From Candidatus Mediterraneibacter stercorigallinarum (GTDB lineage Bacteria > Bacillota > Clostridia > Lachnospirales > Lachnospiraceae): DNA of 6,506 nucleotides. The DNA lies in assembly GCA_019116185.1 (NCBI GenBank), contig DXCD01000100.1, positions 1 through 6,506 of the forward strand, written 5' to 3'. A model generated the notes under the pieces. It was not told the origin of the DNA and did no database searches. It saw only the letters and a program-made list of their open reading frames with translations. The translations under genes and the position numbers were made by a program. Positions 1 to 6,458 of this stretch are shown piece after piece. Positions within the stretch are counted from its first letter, which is position 1; the number at the start of each line of letters is the position of its first letter.

Positions 1-1632
1 GTATTTGAATCCATGGGAGTACAGATGGAACGGATCGAGCCGGATGTGACGAATTTCAATCAGGCGGAGATCCGGATGCACCCTAATATCTGCAGTTTTG
101 CAAAAGGGGTGTTGGAAGAGGTCATGGGCAGGGACTATGAGGGCGTTATCCTGACAACGTGCTGCGACAGCATCCGCAGGCTCTATGACGTGCTTCGGGA
201 AGAGTTCCCGGATAAGTTTGTCTATATGCTGGACACGCCCCGGATCACGAAGGATGCGGGGATCACGCTCTATGAGCGGCGGATCAGGGAAATGACCTCG
301 GAGTATGAGAAGTTCTCCGGAAAAAGATTTGACGAAGGAAGATTCTGCGAATATTTGAAAGAAAAAGAGGAAGAGCAGCAATATGCCGTAAAGAACAGCT
401 GTGTCAATATCGGCATCATCGGGGCAAGGGCAAATGACAGCATTAAGAAGATCCTGGCAGAGCGGGGCGCGAATGTCGCCTTTGACCTGACCTGCACGGG
501 GCTGGGCAGAAAGATCCTCGTGGATGAGACGGACGTCATGACCGGATACGCGCGGGGGCTCCTGAGCCAGTTCCCCTGTATGAGGATGGAGCAGGCGGCG
601 AACCGGGACGAGCTGATCCGCAGATGCGCGGACAGCGTAGATGGCGTGATTTATCATACGGTACAGTTCTGCGATAATTACGCTTACGAGTATGCGTGGC
701 TGAAGGAATGGCTGGACCGTCCACTGCTCCTGCTGGAGACGGATTATACCAGGCAGAGCGGCGGGCAGGTGAGGACAAGGATCGAGGCGTTCCTGGAGTC
801 GCTGACGCCGGAAAGACGCAGACCGGAAAATAAGAGAAAGGGAGACAAGGTAATGTATGTAATGGGGATAGACAGCGGGTCTACATCTACGAATGCAGTG
901 ATCATGGACCAGGACAGAAAGATCAAAGCGTTTTCCGTGGTGCGCACCGGGGCGAAGTCCGGTGTCAGCGCGGACAAGGTGCTGCATGAGGTACTTGAGA
1001 AGGCGGGGCTTTCACGGGAGGATATCTCATGGATCGTCTCCACCGGATACGGGCGTGTGAGCATTGAGTTCGCCGATGAAAATGTGACGGAGATCAGCTG
1101 CCACGGCAAGGGCGCGCATTATTTTAACCCGGAGATCCGCACCATCCTGGATATCGGCGGGCAGGACAGCAAGGCGATCAGATTAAGCGAGACCGGGGAG
1201 GTGAAGGACTTTGTCATGAATGACAAGTGCGCCGCGGGAACAGGGCGTTTCCTGGAGATGATCGCCAGGACGCTGGAGGTCTCGCTGGATGAGCTGGGGG
1301 CAATCGCGCTGACTTCTCGGGAGAAGATTGAGATCACCAGCATGTGCTCTGTGTTTGCCGAGTCTGAAGTCATCTCCCTGATCGCGAATAACAAGGAGAA
1401 GGCGGATATCGCGGACGGTGTCTGCCATGCGATCGCGAATAAGGCGTCCGGTCTTCTGCGCCGGGTGGGCATGGAGCCGGAGTTCATGATGACCGGGGGT
1501 GTGGCTAAGAATCCGGGCGTGGTGCGGGCAGCGGAAGAGAAGATCGGATCAAAGCTGTATATCTGTGAAGAACCGGAGATCGTCGGAGCCACGGGAGCAG
1601 CGGTGTACGCATTGGAGAAATACGGAATTTGA
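1..1632 (+). CDS. 2-hydroxyacyl-CoA dehydratase D-component-like module fused to its ATP-dependent activase (5' partial)
   Basis: Numbering starts at the Met codon at 13. The frame is open to base 1 and no ribosome binding site precedes that Met, so the gene probably begins upstream. Residues about 1-263 resemble the C-terminal part of HgdB/YjiM-type dehydratase subunits: C27 (in NICSFAKG), C51 (in TTCCDSIRR) and C220 (in VQFCDNY) align with the family's [4Fe-4S] cysteines, and LETDYTRQSGGQVRTRIEAF is the usual C-terminal motif. A charged linker (264-280) leads to a full activase domain (281-539, about 259 residues, the size of A. fermentans HgdC). This has the ASKHA phosphate loop GIDSGSTST, DIGGQDSK, cluster cysteines C406 (NDKCAAGTGRF) and C445 (SMCSVFAES), and the nucleotide motif MTGGVAKN. 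Known family chemistry: ATP-driven electron transfer from activase to dehydratase for 2-hydroxyacyl-CoA dehydration or related reductions. The substrate cannot be inferred. The fusion could also be two ancestral genes joined in frame. Confidence 0.85.
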   Translation, partial: VFESMGVQMERIEPDVTNFNQAEIRMHPNICSFAKGVLEEVMGRDYEGVILTTCCDSIRRLYDVLREEFPDKFVYMLDTPRITKDAGITLYERRIREMTSEYEKFSGKRFDEGRFCEYLKEKEEEQQYAVKNSCVNIGIIGARANDSIKKILAERGANVAFDLTCTGLGRKILVDETDVMTGYARGLLSQFPCMRMEQAANRDELIRRCADSVDGVIYHTVQFCDNYAYEYAWLKEWLDRPLLLLETDYTRQSGGQVRTRIEAFLESLTPERRRPENKRKGDKVMYVMGIDSGSTSTNAVIMDQDRKIKAFSVVRTGAKSGVSADKVLHEVLEKAGLSREDISWIVSTGYGRVSIEFADENVTEISCHGKGAHYFNPEIRTILDIGGQDSKAIRLSETGEVKDFVMNDKCAAGTGRFLEMIARTLEVSLDELGAIALTSREKIEITSMCSVFAESEVISLIANNKEKADIADGVCHAIANKASGLLRRVGMEPEFMMTGGVAKNPGVVRAAEEKIGSKLYICEEPEIVGATGAAVYALEKYGI

Positions 1633-1637
1633 GGGGG
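1631..1637 (+). promoter_or_regulatory. Ribosome binding site of the membrane protein gene
   Basis: The purine run GAGGGGG begins inside the TGA stop of the upstream gene. GAGG lies 5 bases before the ATG at 1640 and 8 bases before the ATG at 1643, so either could be the start. It decides against longer upstream starts, which would place over 100 bases inside the dehydratase/activase gene and give residues unlike the family. Confidence 0.6.
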
Positions 1638-1639
1638 AA

Positions 1640-3559
1640 ATGATGACAAGGAAACAAATGAAAAAACAGGGGAAGCATTCCCTGAAAAAACATTATTTTA
1701 TTTTTGTGGCAGCCTGTCTGATCGCTGCATTTTTATCGGCGGAGTTCAGAAGCTCGCTGAACTTTTCCACGGCGCCGTCATATGAACAGACATATGAACA
1801 GATTGAAAACGACTTGAATGGGACAGGTGCCGATATAATCAAGACGAACATGCGGAGTATCGGATGGGCGGATGTGCTCAGAACCATCGCGGCGGATAAC
1901 ACGCAGGCAGGGAAAGAGATGGCGGAGCAGATCAAGGAAAATGCCATTGAACATGCAGACAAGGGCAATCCTGCATTTGGACGTACAAGGGGCGTATTTT
2001 CCGGAATCGTCAACCAGGTCACTTCCGGATCTATCATCGTCACGGCAGTGGCGGCTATCGCTTCGGTCACAGGGTCTGAAAACGCAGGAGTAATGATCCT
2101 GATCATCCTGGGAGCTCTGCTCATGTTCGTGTTCTGGTTCCTGATCCAGAACACATTTCCCGTGGTCATGCGGAGAGTCTTTCTGGAGGGGCTCCTTTAT
2201 GAAAGGGTGACAGCGCAGCGATTTGTATTCCTGCTTCGGATAAAGAAGTGGCTGAAGGCTTCCTGGATCATGTTTGTGAAATACGTCTTCTATTCATTGT
2301 GGTGCCTGACGATCGTGGGTATTGTGGTGAAGCATTATTCTTATTATCTTGTACCTTATATTGTGGCGGAAAATCCGGATATGACCGCGCGTCAGGCGAT
2401 CACTTTGTCACGGCGGATGATGAAAGGGCATAAATGGGAGTGCTTTGTTTTTGAGCTCTCGTTTCTCGGGTGGTCGCTGCTGGGTACATTGACCATGGGT
2501 ATTTTCAATGTATTTTTTACAAATCCGTATATGACGGCTTCATTTACCCGGTATTATGCAGAGCTGCGCTCCGAGGCGAAAGCAAAGAACATACCGGACG
2601 CGGATCTGCTTTATGACAGATATCTTTATGAGAAGCCGGAAGAACATCTGCTGAGAGAGAAATATGCGGATGTCATCTCTGTCGTGGAGAACGCTCCGAA
2701 AGAGGAGAACGGGCTGAGCGGATGGAGAGGATTTCTTGCAAAGAATTTCGGAGTGATCTTCCTTCGCCGGGAGGAGGACAGGGAATACGAGAGACGTCAG
2801 GCGGAGATTGTGAAAGTCTATGAACTGATCGACGATACCCGGGGCGAGGCGTATCCGGTGAGATTCTATCCGATCCCGGAGGAGAACCGGCGGAAGCTTG
2901 TGGAGTCACTGAACTACATGCGGCATTATTCGGTATGGTCTCTGGCCGTTCTGTTCCTGGGACTGTCCTTTGCCGGATGGCTTTGGGAAGTGGGAATGCA
3001 CCTTGTAAGCTACGGCACTTTCGTAAACCGCGGCGCCCTGCACGGACCGTGGCTGCCGATCTACGGGACCGGATCCGTGTTGATCCTCACCCTCTTATAC
3101 CGGCTCAGAAGGAATCCGGCATTGGAATTCATCGCCACGATCGTGGTCTGCGGATTCCTTGAATACATGACGTCCCTTGTCATGGAGATCGCGACAGGAG
3201 GAATGAAATGGTGGGATTACAGCGGGTATTTCCTGAACCTGAACGGCAGGATCTGCGCGGAGGGGCTTCTGGTATTCGGCATCGGAGGCCTGGCGATCAC
3301 TTATGCGATCGCGCCGATGGTGGACAACCTTGTGAACAGGCTGAACGAGAAGCGCCTGAAGCTTGTATGTTCCGTTCTCATGGCTGTATTTTTCGTGGAT
3401 GTGGTTTATTCACAGATCCATCCGAATGCCGGGAAAGGAGTGACGGATATTAATGCGTCTTTCTCGTCGCCACGTCCTGGAAACGAAAAAAATCAGGGTG
3501 ATGCCTTGACTGCGTGTATTCAAACTGAATTCCGTTGTCGTCAAAGGTCTGGCTTGTGA
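1640..3559 (+). CDS. DUF975 / CmpB-like (putative type IV ABC transporter permease) integral membrane protein
   Basis: This is a 639-residue membrane protein of unknown transport role. The N-terminal region resembles DUF975: a basic start, a membrane helix at about 18-35, an outside loop to about 125, helices near 131-145, 150-170, 207-231 and 269-293, and the typical ARQAITLSRRMMKGHKWE and FLGWSLLGTLT blocks. A charged cytoplasmic segment (about 310-428) follows. Residues 431-603 match the PF06541 'putative ABC-transporter type IV' family, with GWLWEVGMHL, FVNRGALHGPWLPIYGTGS, KWWDYSGYFLNLNGRIC and a final IHPNAGKGVTD. No ATPase domain is present, so transport by an ABC mechanism is only a family label. 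It starts 7 bases after the upstream stop, suggesting one operon. The last 35 residues (605-639) are unlike the family and overlap the repressor gene antisense by 110 bases; the ancestral end was probably near 3453. The ATG at 1643 is an equally possible start. Confidence 0.8.
   Translation: MMTRKQMKKQGKHSLKKHYFIFVAACLIAAFLSAEFRSSLNFSTAPSYEQTYEQIENDLNGTGADIIKTNMRSIGWADVLRTIAADNTQAGKEMAEQIKENAIEHADKGNPAFGRTRGVFSGIVNQVTSGSIIVTAVAAIASVTGSENAGVMILIILGALLMFVFWFLIQNTFPVVMRRVFLEGLLYERVTAQRFVFLLRIKKWLKASWIMFVKYVFYSLWCLTIVGIVVKHYSYYLVPYIVAENPDMTARQAITLSRRMMKGHKWECFVFELSFLGWSLLGTLTMGIFNVFFTNPYMTASFTRYYAELRSEAKAKNIPDADLLYDRYLYEKPEEHLLREKYADVISVVENAPKEENGLSGWRGFLAKNFGVIFLRREEDREYERRQAEIVKVYELIDDTRGEAYPVRFYPIPEENRRKLVESLNYMRHYSVWSLAVLFLGLSFAGWLWEVGMHLVSYGTFVNRGALHGPWLPIYGTGSVLILTLLYRLRRNPALEFIATIVVCGFLEYMTSLVMEIATGGMKWWDYSGYFLNLNGRICAEGLLVFGIGGLAITYAIAPMVDNLVNRLNEKRLKLVCSVLMAVFFVDVVYSQIHPNAGKGVTDINASFSSPRPGNEKNQGDALTACIQTEFRCRQRSGL
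1779..1802 (+). repeat. 12-base perfect tandem duplication within the membrane protein gene
   Basis: The unit CATATGAACAGA occurs twice in direct succession. Because 12 is a multiple of three, it keeps the frame and gives the short repeat YEQT-YEQI (residues 48-55) in the predicted extracytoplasmic loop after the first membrane helix. It looks like a small slippage duplication with no evident function. Confidence 0.8.
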
Positions 3560-4175
3560 TGACAGCCATGCAGTTATAGTCTTTTAAGTCAATATACTTT
3601 TCATCGATCTGAGTGACATGCTCAACGGTAAGGGTCCTTTTGCTTGTGGTTATGGTGATCCCGAGTGTCCCTTCCAGATAATCATAGATCGACTGCGAGG
3701 CGATTTCCGGCGTGAGGCCGGGGACCGCCTCTTTTAAGAAATAATTATGGTCCAGGATCAGGGGGATTCCATTAAGAAAGCGTAAACGCTGGATATAATA
3801 GAGGCAGATCCCTTTCCGGAATCCGGTTCTTTTTTCTATTTTCTCATCAGCAATAATCTCTGCGAACTGCAGGACCTGCGTGGTTCCTTTCCTTTTGTTG
3901 CGGGCGGAGGATTCTTTGAAAGATTCGATTCCGCCTACGGTAAATGCCGCCTGCTCAACCGGCCGGAAGATATTCCGGACTCCCTTGCCGTGCATGGGTT
4001 GTACGTACCCGTCTGCTGTGAGTTCTGCGAGTGCCCGGCGTACTGTATTACGGGAGCAGCCGTACTCACGGACCAGCATGTGTTCTGAGGGGAGCATTTC
4101 CTGATAGGAATATACTTCTGTTTCGATTTTCTCTTTTAAGTCTCTGTAAATCTGATCATATTTTGCTTTTGGCAT
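3450..4175 (-). CDS. treR: Trehalose operon repressor, GntR family with UTRA domain
   Basis: This is a 241-residue repressor. The winged helix is at about 5-67, with LPSEHMLVREYGCSRNTVRRALAEL and the wing HGKG. A UTRA ligand domain follows (about 80-233), closely resembling B. subtilis TreR as I recall it: GGIESFKE, LILDHNYFLKEAVPGLTPEIASQSIYDYLEGTLGI and QFEYTQSRHHPDFFRF. B. subtilis TreR is 238 residues and releases DNA on binding trehalose-6-phosphate; the same ligand is inferred here. The start at 4175 is chosen because AAGGGGG lies 7 bases upstream; a longer frame to 4199 would begin inside the operator and have no ribosome binding site. It is divergent from the trehalose PTS gene, with matching operators in front of both genes, so it should repress the PTS gene and itself. 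Its TAA stop lies in a TTAA sequence that would also supply a stop to the facing gene if that gene were one base longer. Confidence 0.9.
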   Translation of the reverse strand: MPKAKYDQIYRDLKEKIETEVYSYQEMLPSEHMLVREYGCSRNTVRRALAELTADGYVQPMHGKGVRNIFRPVEQAAFTVGGIESFKESSARNKRKGTTQVLQFAEIIADEKIEKRTGFRKGICLYYIQRLRFLNGIPLILDHNYFLKEAVPGLTPEIASQSIYDYLEGTLGITITTSKRTLTVEHVTQIDEKYIDLKDYNCMAVITSQTFDDNGIQFEYTQSRHHPDFFRFQDVATRKTH

Positions 4176-4182
4176 AAGAAAA

Positions 4183-4189
4183 CCCCCTT
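4183..4189 (-). promoter_or_regulatory. Ribosome binding site of treR
   Basis: On the minus strand the sequence reads AAGGGGG, then seven bases, then ATG at 4175. It is the only good Shine-Dalgarno sequence near the gene start and fixes the 241-residue version. It abuts and slightly overlaps the first operator. Confidence 0.7.
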
Positions 4190-4199
4190 GTTTAAACAT
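4187..4199. promoter_or_regulatory. TreR operator O1 (treR side)
   Basis: CTTGTTTAAACAT contains the perfect 10-base palindrome TGTTTAAACA. The whole 13-base string recurs exactly, in inverted orientation, at 4335-4347 inside the treP promoter. It lies just downstream of the predicted treR transcription start and directly before the treR ribosome binding site, as expected for autorepression. B. subtilis TreR is reported to bind a similar TTGT...ACAA palindrome (recalled, not checked). Confidence 0.75.
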
Positions 4200-4207
4200 C
4201 TTCTTTT

Positions 4208-4235
4208 ATTATAAAACTCATAAATAGAAAATCAA
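4208..4235 (-). promoter_or_regulatory. Predicted treR promoter (sigma-A type)
   Basis: Read on the minus strand, TTGATT (4235-4230) and a perfect TATAAT (4213-4208) are separated by 16 bases. The predicted start is near 4201, giving a leader of about 25 bases that carries operator O1 and the ribosome binding site. The -35 box matches the consensus at 4 of 6 bases. Confidence 0.6.
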
Positions 4236-4268
4236 GTAAAAACGAAATGAAATTAAAGGGCAGTTTAA

Positions 4269-4281
4269 CTATAAATTATAG
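4269..4281. repeat. Short AT-rich inverted repeat in the divergent control region
   Basis: CTATAA and TTATAG flank a central A as a perfect 6-base inverted repeat. It lies between the two promoters and does not resemble the TreR operator. It may be a binding site for another regulator or chance in very AT-rich DNA. Confidence 0.3.
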
Positions 4282-4329
4282 AATATTTTTGTATAAAACT
4301 CCCAAAGATGAAACAGTTAAAAAATATTG

Positions 4330-4358
4330 TTGACATGTTTAAACAAGAGTGATATATT
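4330..4358 (+). promoter_or_regulatory. treP promoter (sigma-A type)
   Basis: A perfect -35 box TTGACA (4330-4335) and TATATT (4353-4358) are separated by the ideal 17 bases. The predicted start is near 4365, giving a leader of about 78 bases. Operator O2 fills much of the spacer and O3 covers the start site, so bound repressor would exclude RNA polymerase. Such a strong promoter suits a gene kept off by a repressor. I saw no convincing CcpA cre site. Confidence 0.85.
4335..4347. promoter_or_regulatory. TreR operator O2 (in the treP promoter spacer)
   Basis: ATGTTTAAACAAG is the exact reverse complement of O1 and contains the same perfect palindrome TGTTTAAACA. It begins on the last base of the -35 box and lies within the promoter spacer. 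Its centre is 147 bases from that of O1. Confidence 0.8.
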
Positions 4359-4362
4359 CAAG

Positions 4363-4374
4363 TTGTTCAAACAA
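4363..4374. promoter_or_regulatory. TreR operator O3 (at the treP start site)
   Basis: TTGTTCAAACAA differs by one central base from the full palindrome TTGTTTAAACAA. It starts 5 bases after the -10 box and covers the expected transcription start. Its centre is 28 bases from that of O2. It is probably a weaker second operator. Confidence 0.65.
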
Positions 4375-4427
4375 GTCTGAGGCTGTGGATGCATCGATCG
4401 GGGAATACTGAAACTCAGAAATAAAAG

Positions 4428-4435
4428 AAAGGAAG
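4428..4435 (+). promoter_or_regulatory. Ribosome binding site of treP
   Basis: The run AAAGGAAG lies 7 bases before the ATG at 4443 and supports that start, which also gives the normal EIIB N-terminus. Confidence 0.6.
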
Positions 4436-4442
4436 AGAAACG

Positions 4443-6446
4443 ATGGGAAAGTATGAAAATGACGTAAAGCGTCTGCTGGAACTCGTCGGAGGAAAGGAAA
4501 ACATCCAGGCAGTTTCACACTGTATGACAAGGATGCGTTTCGTCCTGGTTGACTCGAAGAAAGCGAATGAGAAAGAGATTGAAGATCTGCCGAGCGTGAA
4601 AGGGACATTTACCCAGGCAGGACAGTATCAGGTCATTATAGGAAATGATGTGGCCGCGTTTTACAATGAGTTCACTGCTTACGCAGGGATCGAGGGAGTG
4701 AGCAAGGACGCGGTGAAAGCGGCGGCAAAGACGAATCAGAACCCTGTCCAGAAGATGATGGGTGCGCTGGGCGAGATTTTCGCGCCTCTGATCCCGGCGC
4801 TCATCTGCGGAGGTCTTGTGCTTGGCTTCCGAAATGTGATCGACTCGATCGATCTTTTTGAAAACGGGACAAAGACACTCGTTGAGATCTCACAGTTCTG
4901 GGCGGGAGTGGACAGTTTCCTGTGGCTGATCGGCGAGGCGGTCTTCCATCTGCTGCCTGTCGGTATCGTATGGTCTATCACGAAGAAGATGGGGACGACT
5001 CAGATACTTGGTATCATCCTCGGACTGACACTGGTATCTTCACAGCTTCTGAACGGATTTAATGTAGCGTCAACGCCTGCGGATGAGATACCGGTATGGG
5101 ATTTCGGGTTCGCCAAGGTGCAGATGATCGGTTATCAGGGGCAGGTCATCGCGGCGATGATGGCGGGATTTGTCCTTGTATATCTGGAGAAATTCTTTAA
5201 GAAGATATGTCCGGAAGTGATCAGTATGATCGTTGTGCCGTTCTGTTCGTTAGTCCCGGCGGTATTCATCGCGCACATGGTAGTGGGCCCGATCGGCTGG
5301 ACGATCGGAAATGCGATCGGAGATGTTGTGTACGCCGGACTTACATCTGACTTCAGATTCTTGTTCGCGGCTGTGTTTGGTCTTCTGTATGCGCCGCTCG
5401 TTATGACCGGTCTGCACCATATGACAAATGCGATCGATTCACAGCTTTTGAATACACCGGCACAGAGCACGATCCTGTGGCCCATGATCGCGCTGTCCAA
5501 TATCGCGCAGGGGTCCAGTGTCCTTGCCATGAGTGTGCTGCAGAAGAAAAATGAGCGCGCGCAGCAGGTCAACGTACCGGCATGCATCTCATGTTATCTC
5601 GGCGTCACAGAGCCGGCGCTCTTCGGTGTGAACCTGAAATATGTGTTCCCGCTTGTGTGCGGTATGATCGGGTCCTGCTGTGCGGCAATGATCTCTGTCG
5701 GATTCGGTGTGGAGGCGCTGAGCATCGGAGTAGGCGGACTTCCGGGAATCTTATCCATAAAAGCACAGTATTACCCGATCTTTCTCCTGGCGATGGCAGT
5801 GGCAATAGTAGTACCGTTTATTCTGACATTCATCGTAGGAAGGATCAAGCTTACAAGAGAAGACAGATTTGGCAGGGAAAATGCGGCGAATGCAGCAGGT
5901 ATGGAGGCTGTGGATGCAGCTTCCGGAGAGAGCGCCGCTTTAAATGGAAACAGCGCTGCAGACAGCACGGACGCTGCACGGGCAGCTGATGTAAAGGAAT
6001 TAAAGTCCATCCTTGACGGAAAAGTAATTCCCATCACGGATGTTCAGGACGAGGTATTCTCCCAGAAGATCATGGGCGACGGAGTGGCGATCGAACCATC
6101 CAATACAGTTGTAACCGCTCCGGCAGACTGCGATGTGTCAGTTGTTATGGCTGACACAGGACACGCGTGCGGGCTGACGCTGGCAAACGGAGTCGAGCTT
6201 CTGATCCATGTAGGCGTGGATACGGTAGATATGGGCGGCGACGGATTTAAACTTCTTGTGAAGGAAGGAGATCATGTAAGGGCAGGAGAGCCGCTGATCG
6301 AGTTCGATCCCGAGAAGATCAGGGCGGCAGGCCATCCGTGCACGACAATGCTGATCGTTACAGGAGAAGGCAGCGCGGCCGGCATCACGATGCATACGGG
6401 AATGGAAGTTAAGGCAGGAGAGACAACAGTTATCAGTTGGGAATAA
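4443..6446 (+). CDS. treP: Trehalose-specific PTS permease, EIIBCA in one chain
   Basis: This 667-residue inner-membrane permease should take up trehalose and deliver it as trehalose-6-phosphate. Domains in order: EIIB (about 1-85) with the phospho-accepting C27 in the SHCMTRMRF motif; EIIC (about 104-468), with many membrane helices, GLHHMTNAIDSQLL (323-336), the PACISCYLGVTEPALFGVNLKY block with the substrate-binding GVTE loop (387-390), and GVGGLPGILSI; a flexible Ala/Ser/Asp-rich linker (about 480-517); and a glucose-type EIIA (about 525-667) with H574 (GHACGLTL) and the active H589 (ELLIHVGVDTV). All phosphotransfer residues are present. The EIIC signatures match TreB/TreP rather than sucrose or beta-glucoside permeases, and the adjacent TreR-type repressor agrees. 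With its own EIIA it needs only EI and HPr, which are not seen here. No trehalose-6-phosphate hydrolase lies between it and the window end. Confidence 0.93.
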   Translation: MGKYENDVKRLLELVGGKENIQAVSHCMTRMRFVLVDSKKANEKEIEDLPSVKGTFTQAGQYQVIIGNDVAAFYNEFTAYAGIEGVSKDAVKAAAKTNQNPVQKMMGALGEIFAPLIPALICGGLVLGFRNVIDSIDLFENGTKTLVEISQFWAGVDSFLWLIGEAVFHLLPVGIVWSITKKMGTTQILGIILGLTLVSSQLLNGFNVASTPADEIPVWDFGFAKVQMIGYQGQVIAAMMAGFVLVYLEKFFKKICPEVISMIVVPFCSLVPAVFIAHMVVGPIGWTIGNAIGDVVYAGLTSDFRFLFAAVFGLLYAPLVMTGLHHMTNAIDSQLLNTPAQSTILWPMIALSNIAQGSSVLAMSVLQKKNERAQQVNVPACISCYLGVTEPALFGVNLKYVFPLVCGMIGSCCAAMISVGFGVEALSIGVGGLPGILSIKAQYYPIFLLAMAVAIVVPFILTFIVGRIKLTREDRFGRENAANAAGMEAVDAASGESAALNGNSAADSTDAARAADVKELKSILDGKVIPITDVQDEVFSQKIMGDGVAIEPSNTVVTAPADCDVSVVMADTGHACGLTLANGVELLIHVGVDTVDMGGDGFKLLVKEGDHVRAGEPLIEFDPEKIRAAGHPCTTMLIVTGEGSAAGITMHTGMEVKAGETTVISWE

Positions 6447-6458
6447 ATGTGAAAAAAG

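Noticed and set aside
1499..1639. Upstream extension of the membrane protein by 47 residues.
   Set aside because: It would overlap the activase gene in another frame, gives a charged non-family sequence, and ignores the ribosome binding site before 1640.
1119..1649. A long open frame of 176 codons on the minus strand within the dehydratase/activase gene.
   Set aside because: It is antisense to highly conserved activase motifs, and its protein has no recognisable family; it is a shadow of the real gene's codon use.
4214..4260. Possible CcpA cre site in the divergent control region.
   Set aside because: The only CG-centred stretch (AAAAACGAAATG) lacks the symmetrical flanks of the cre consensus.
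4376..4419. TCTGAG and CTCAGA could form a six-base stem in the treP leader, perhaps an RNA switch.
   Set aside because: The loop is long, there is no U-tract, and it does not resemble a LicT-type antiterminator; repressor sites already explain control.
4389..4424. Possible 11-codon leader peptide (MHRSGNTETQK) in the treP leader with GAGG six bases upstream.
   Set aside because: No composition suggests attenuation and no terminator or antiterminator pair follows; short open frames with a weak ribosome binding site are common by chance.
5135..5587. A 150-codon open frame on the minus strand within treP.
   Set aside because: It lies opposite the conserved EIIC core and shows no recognisable features.
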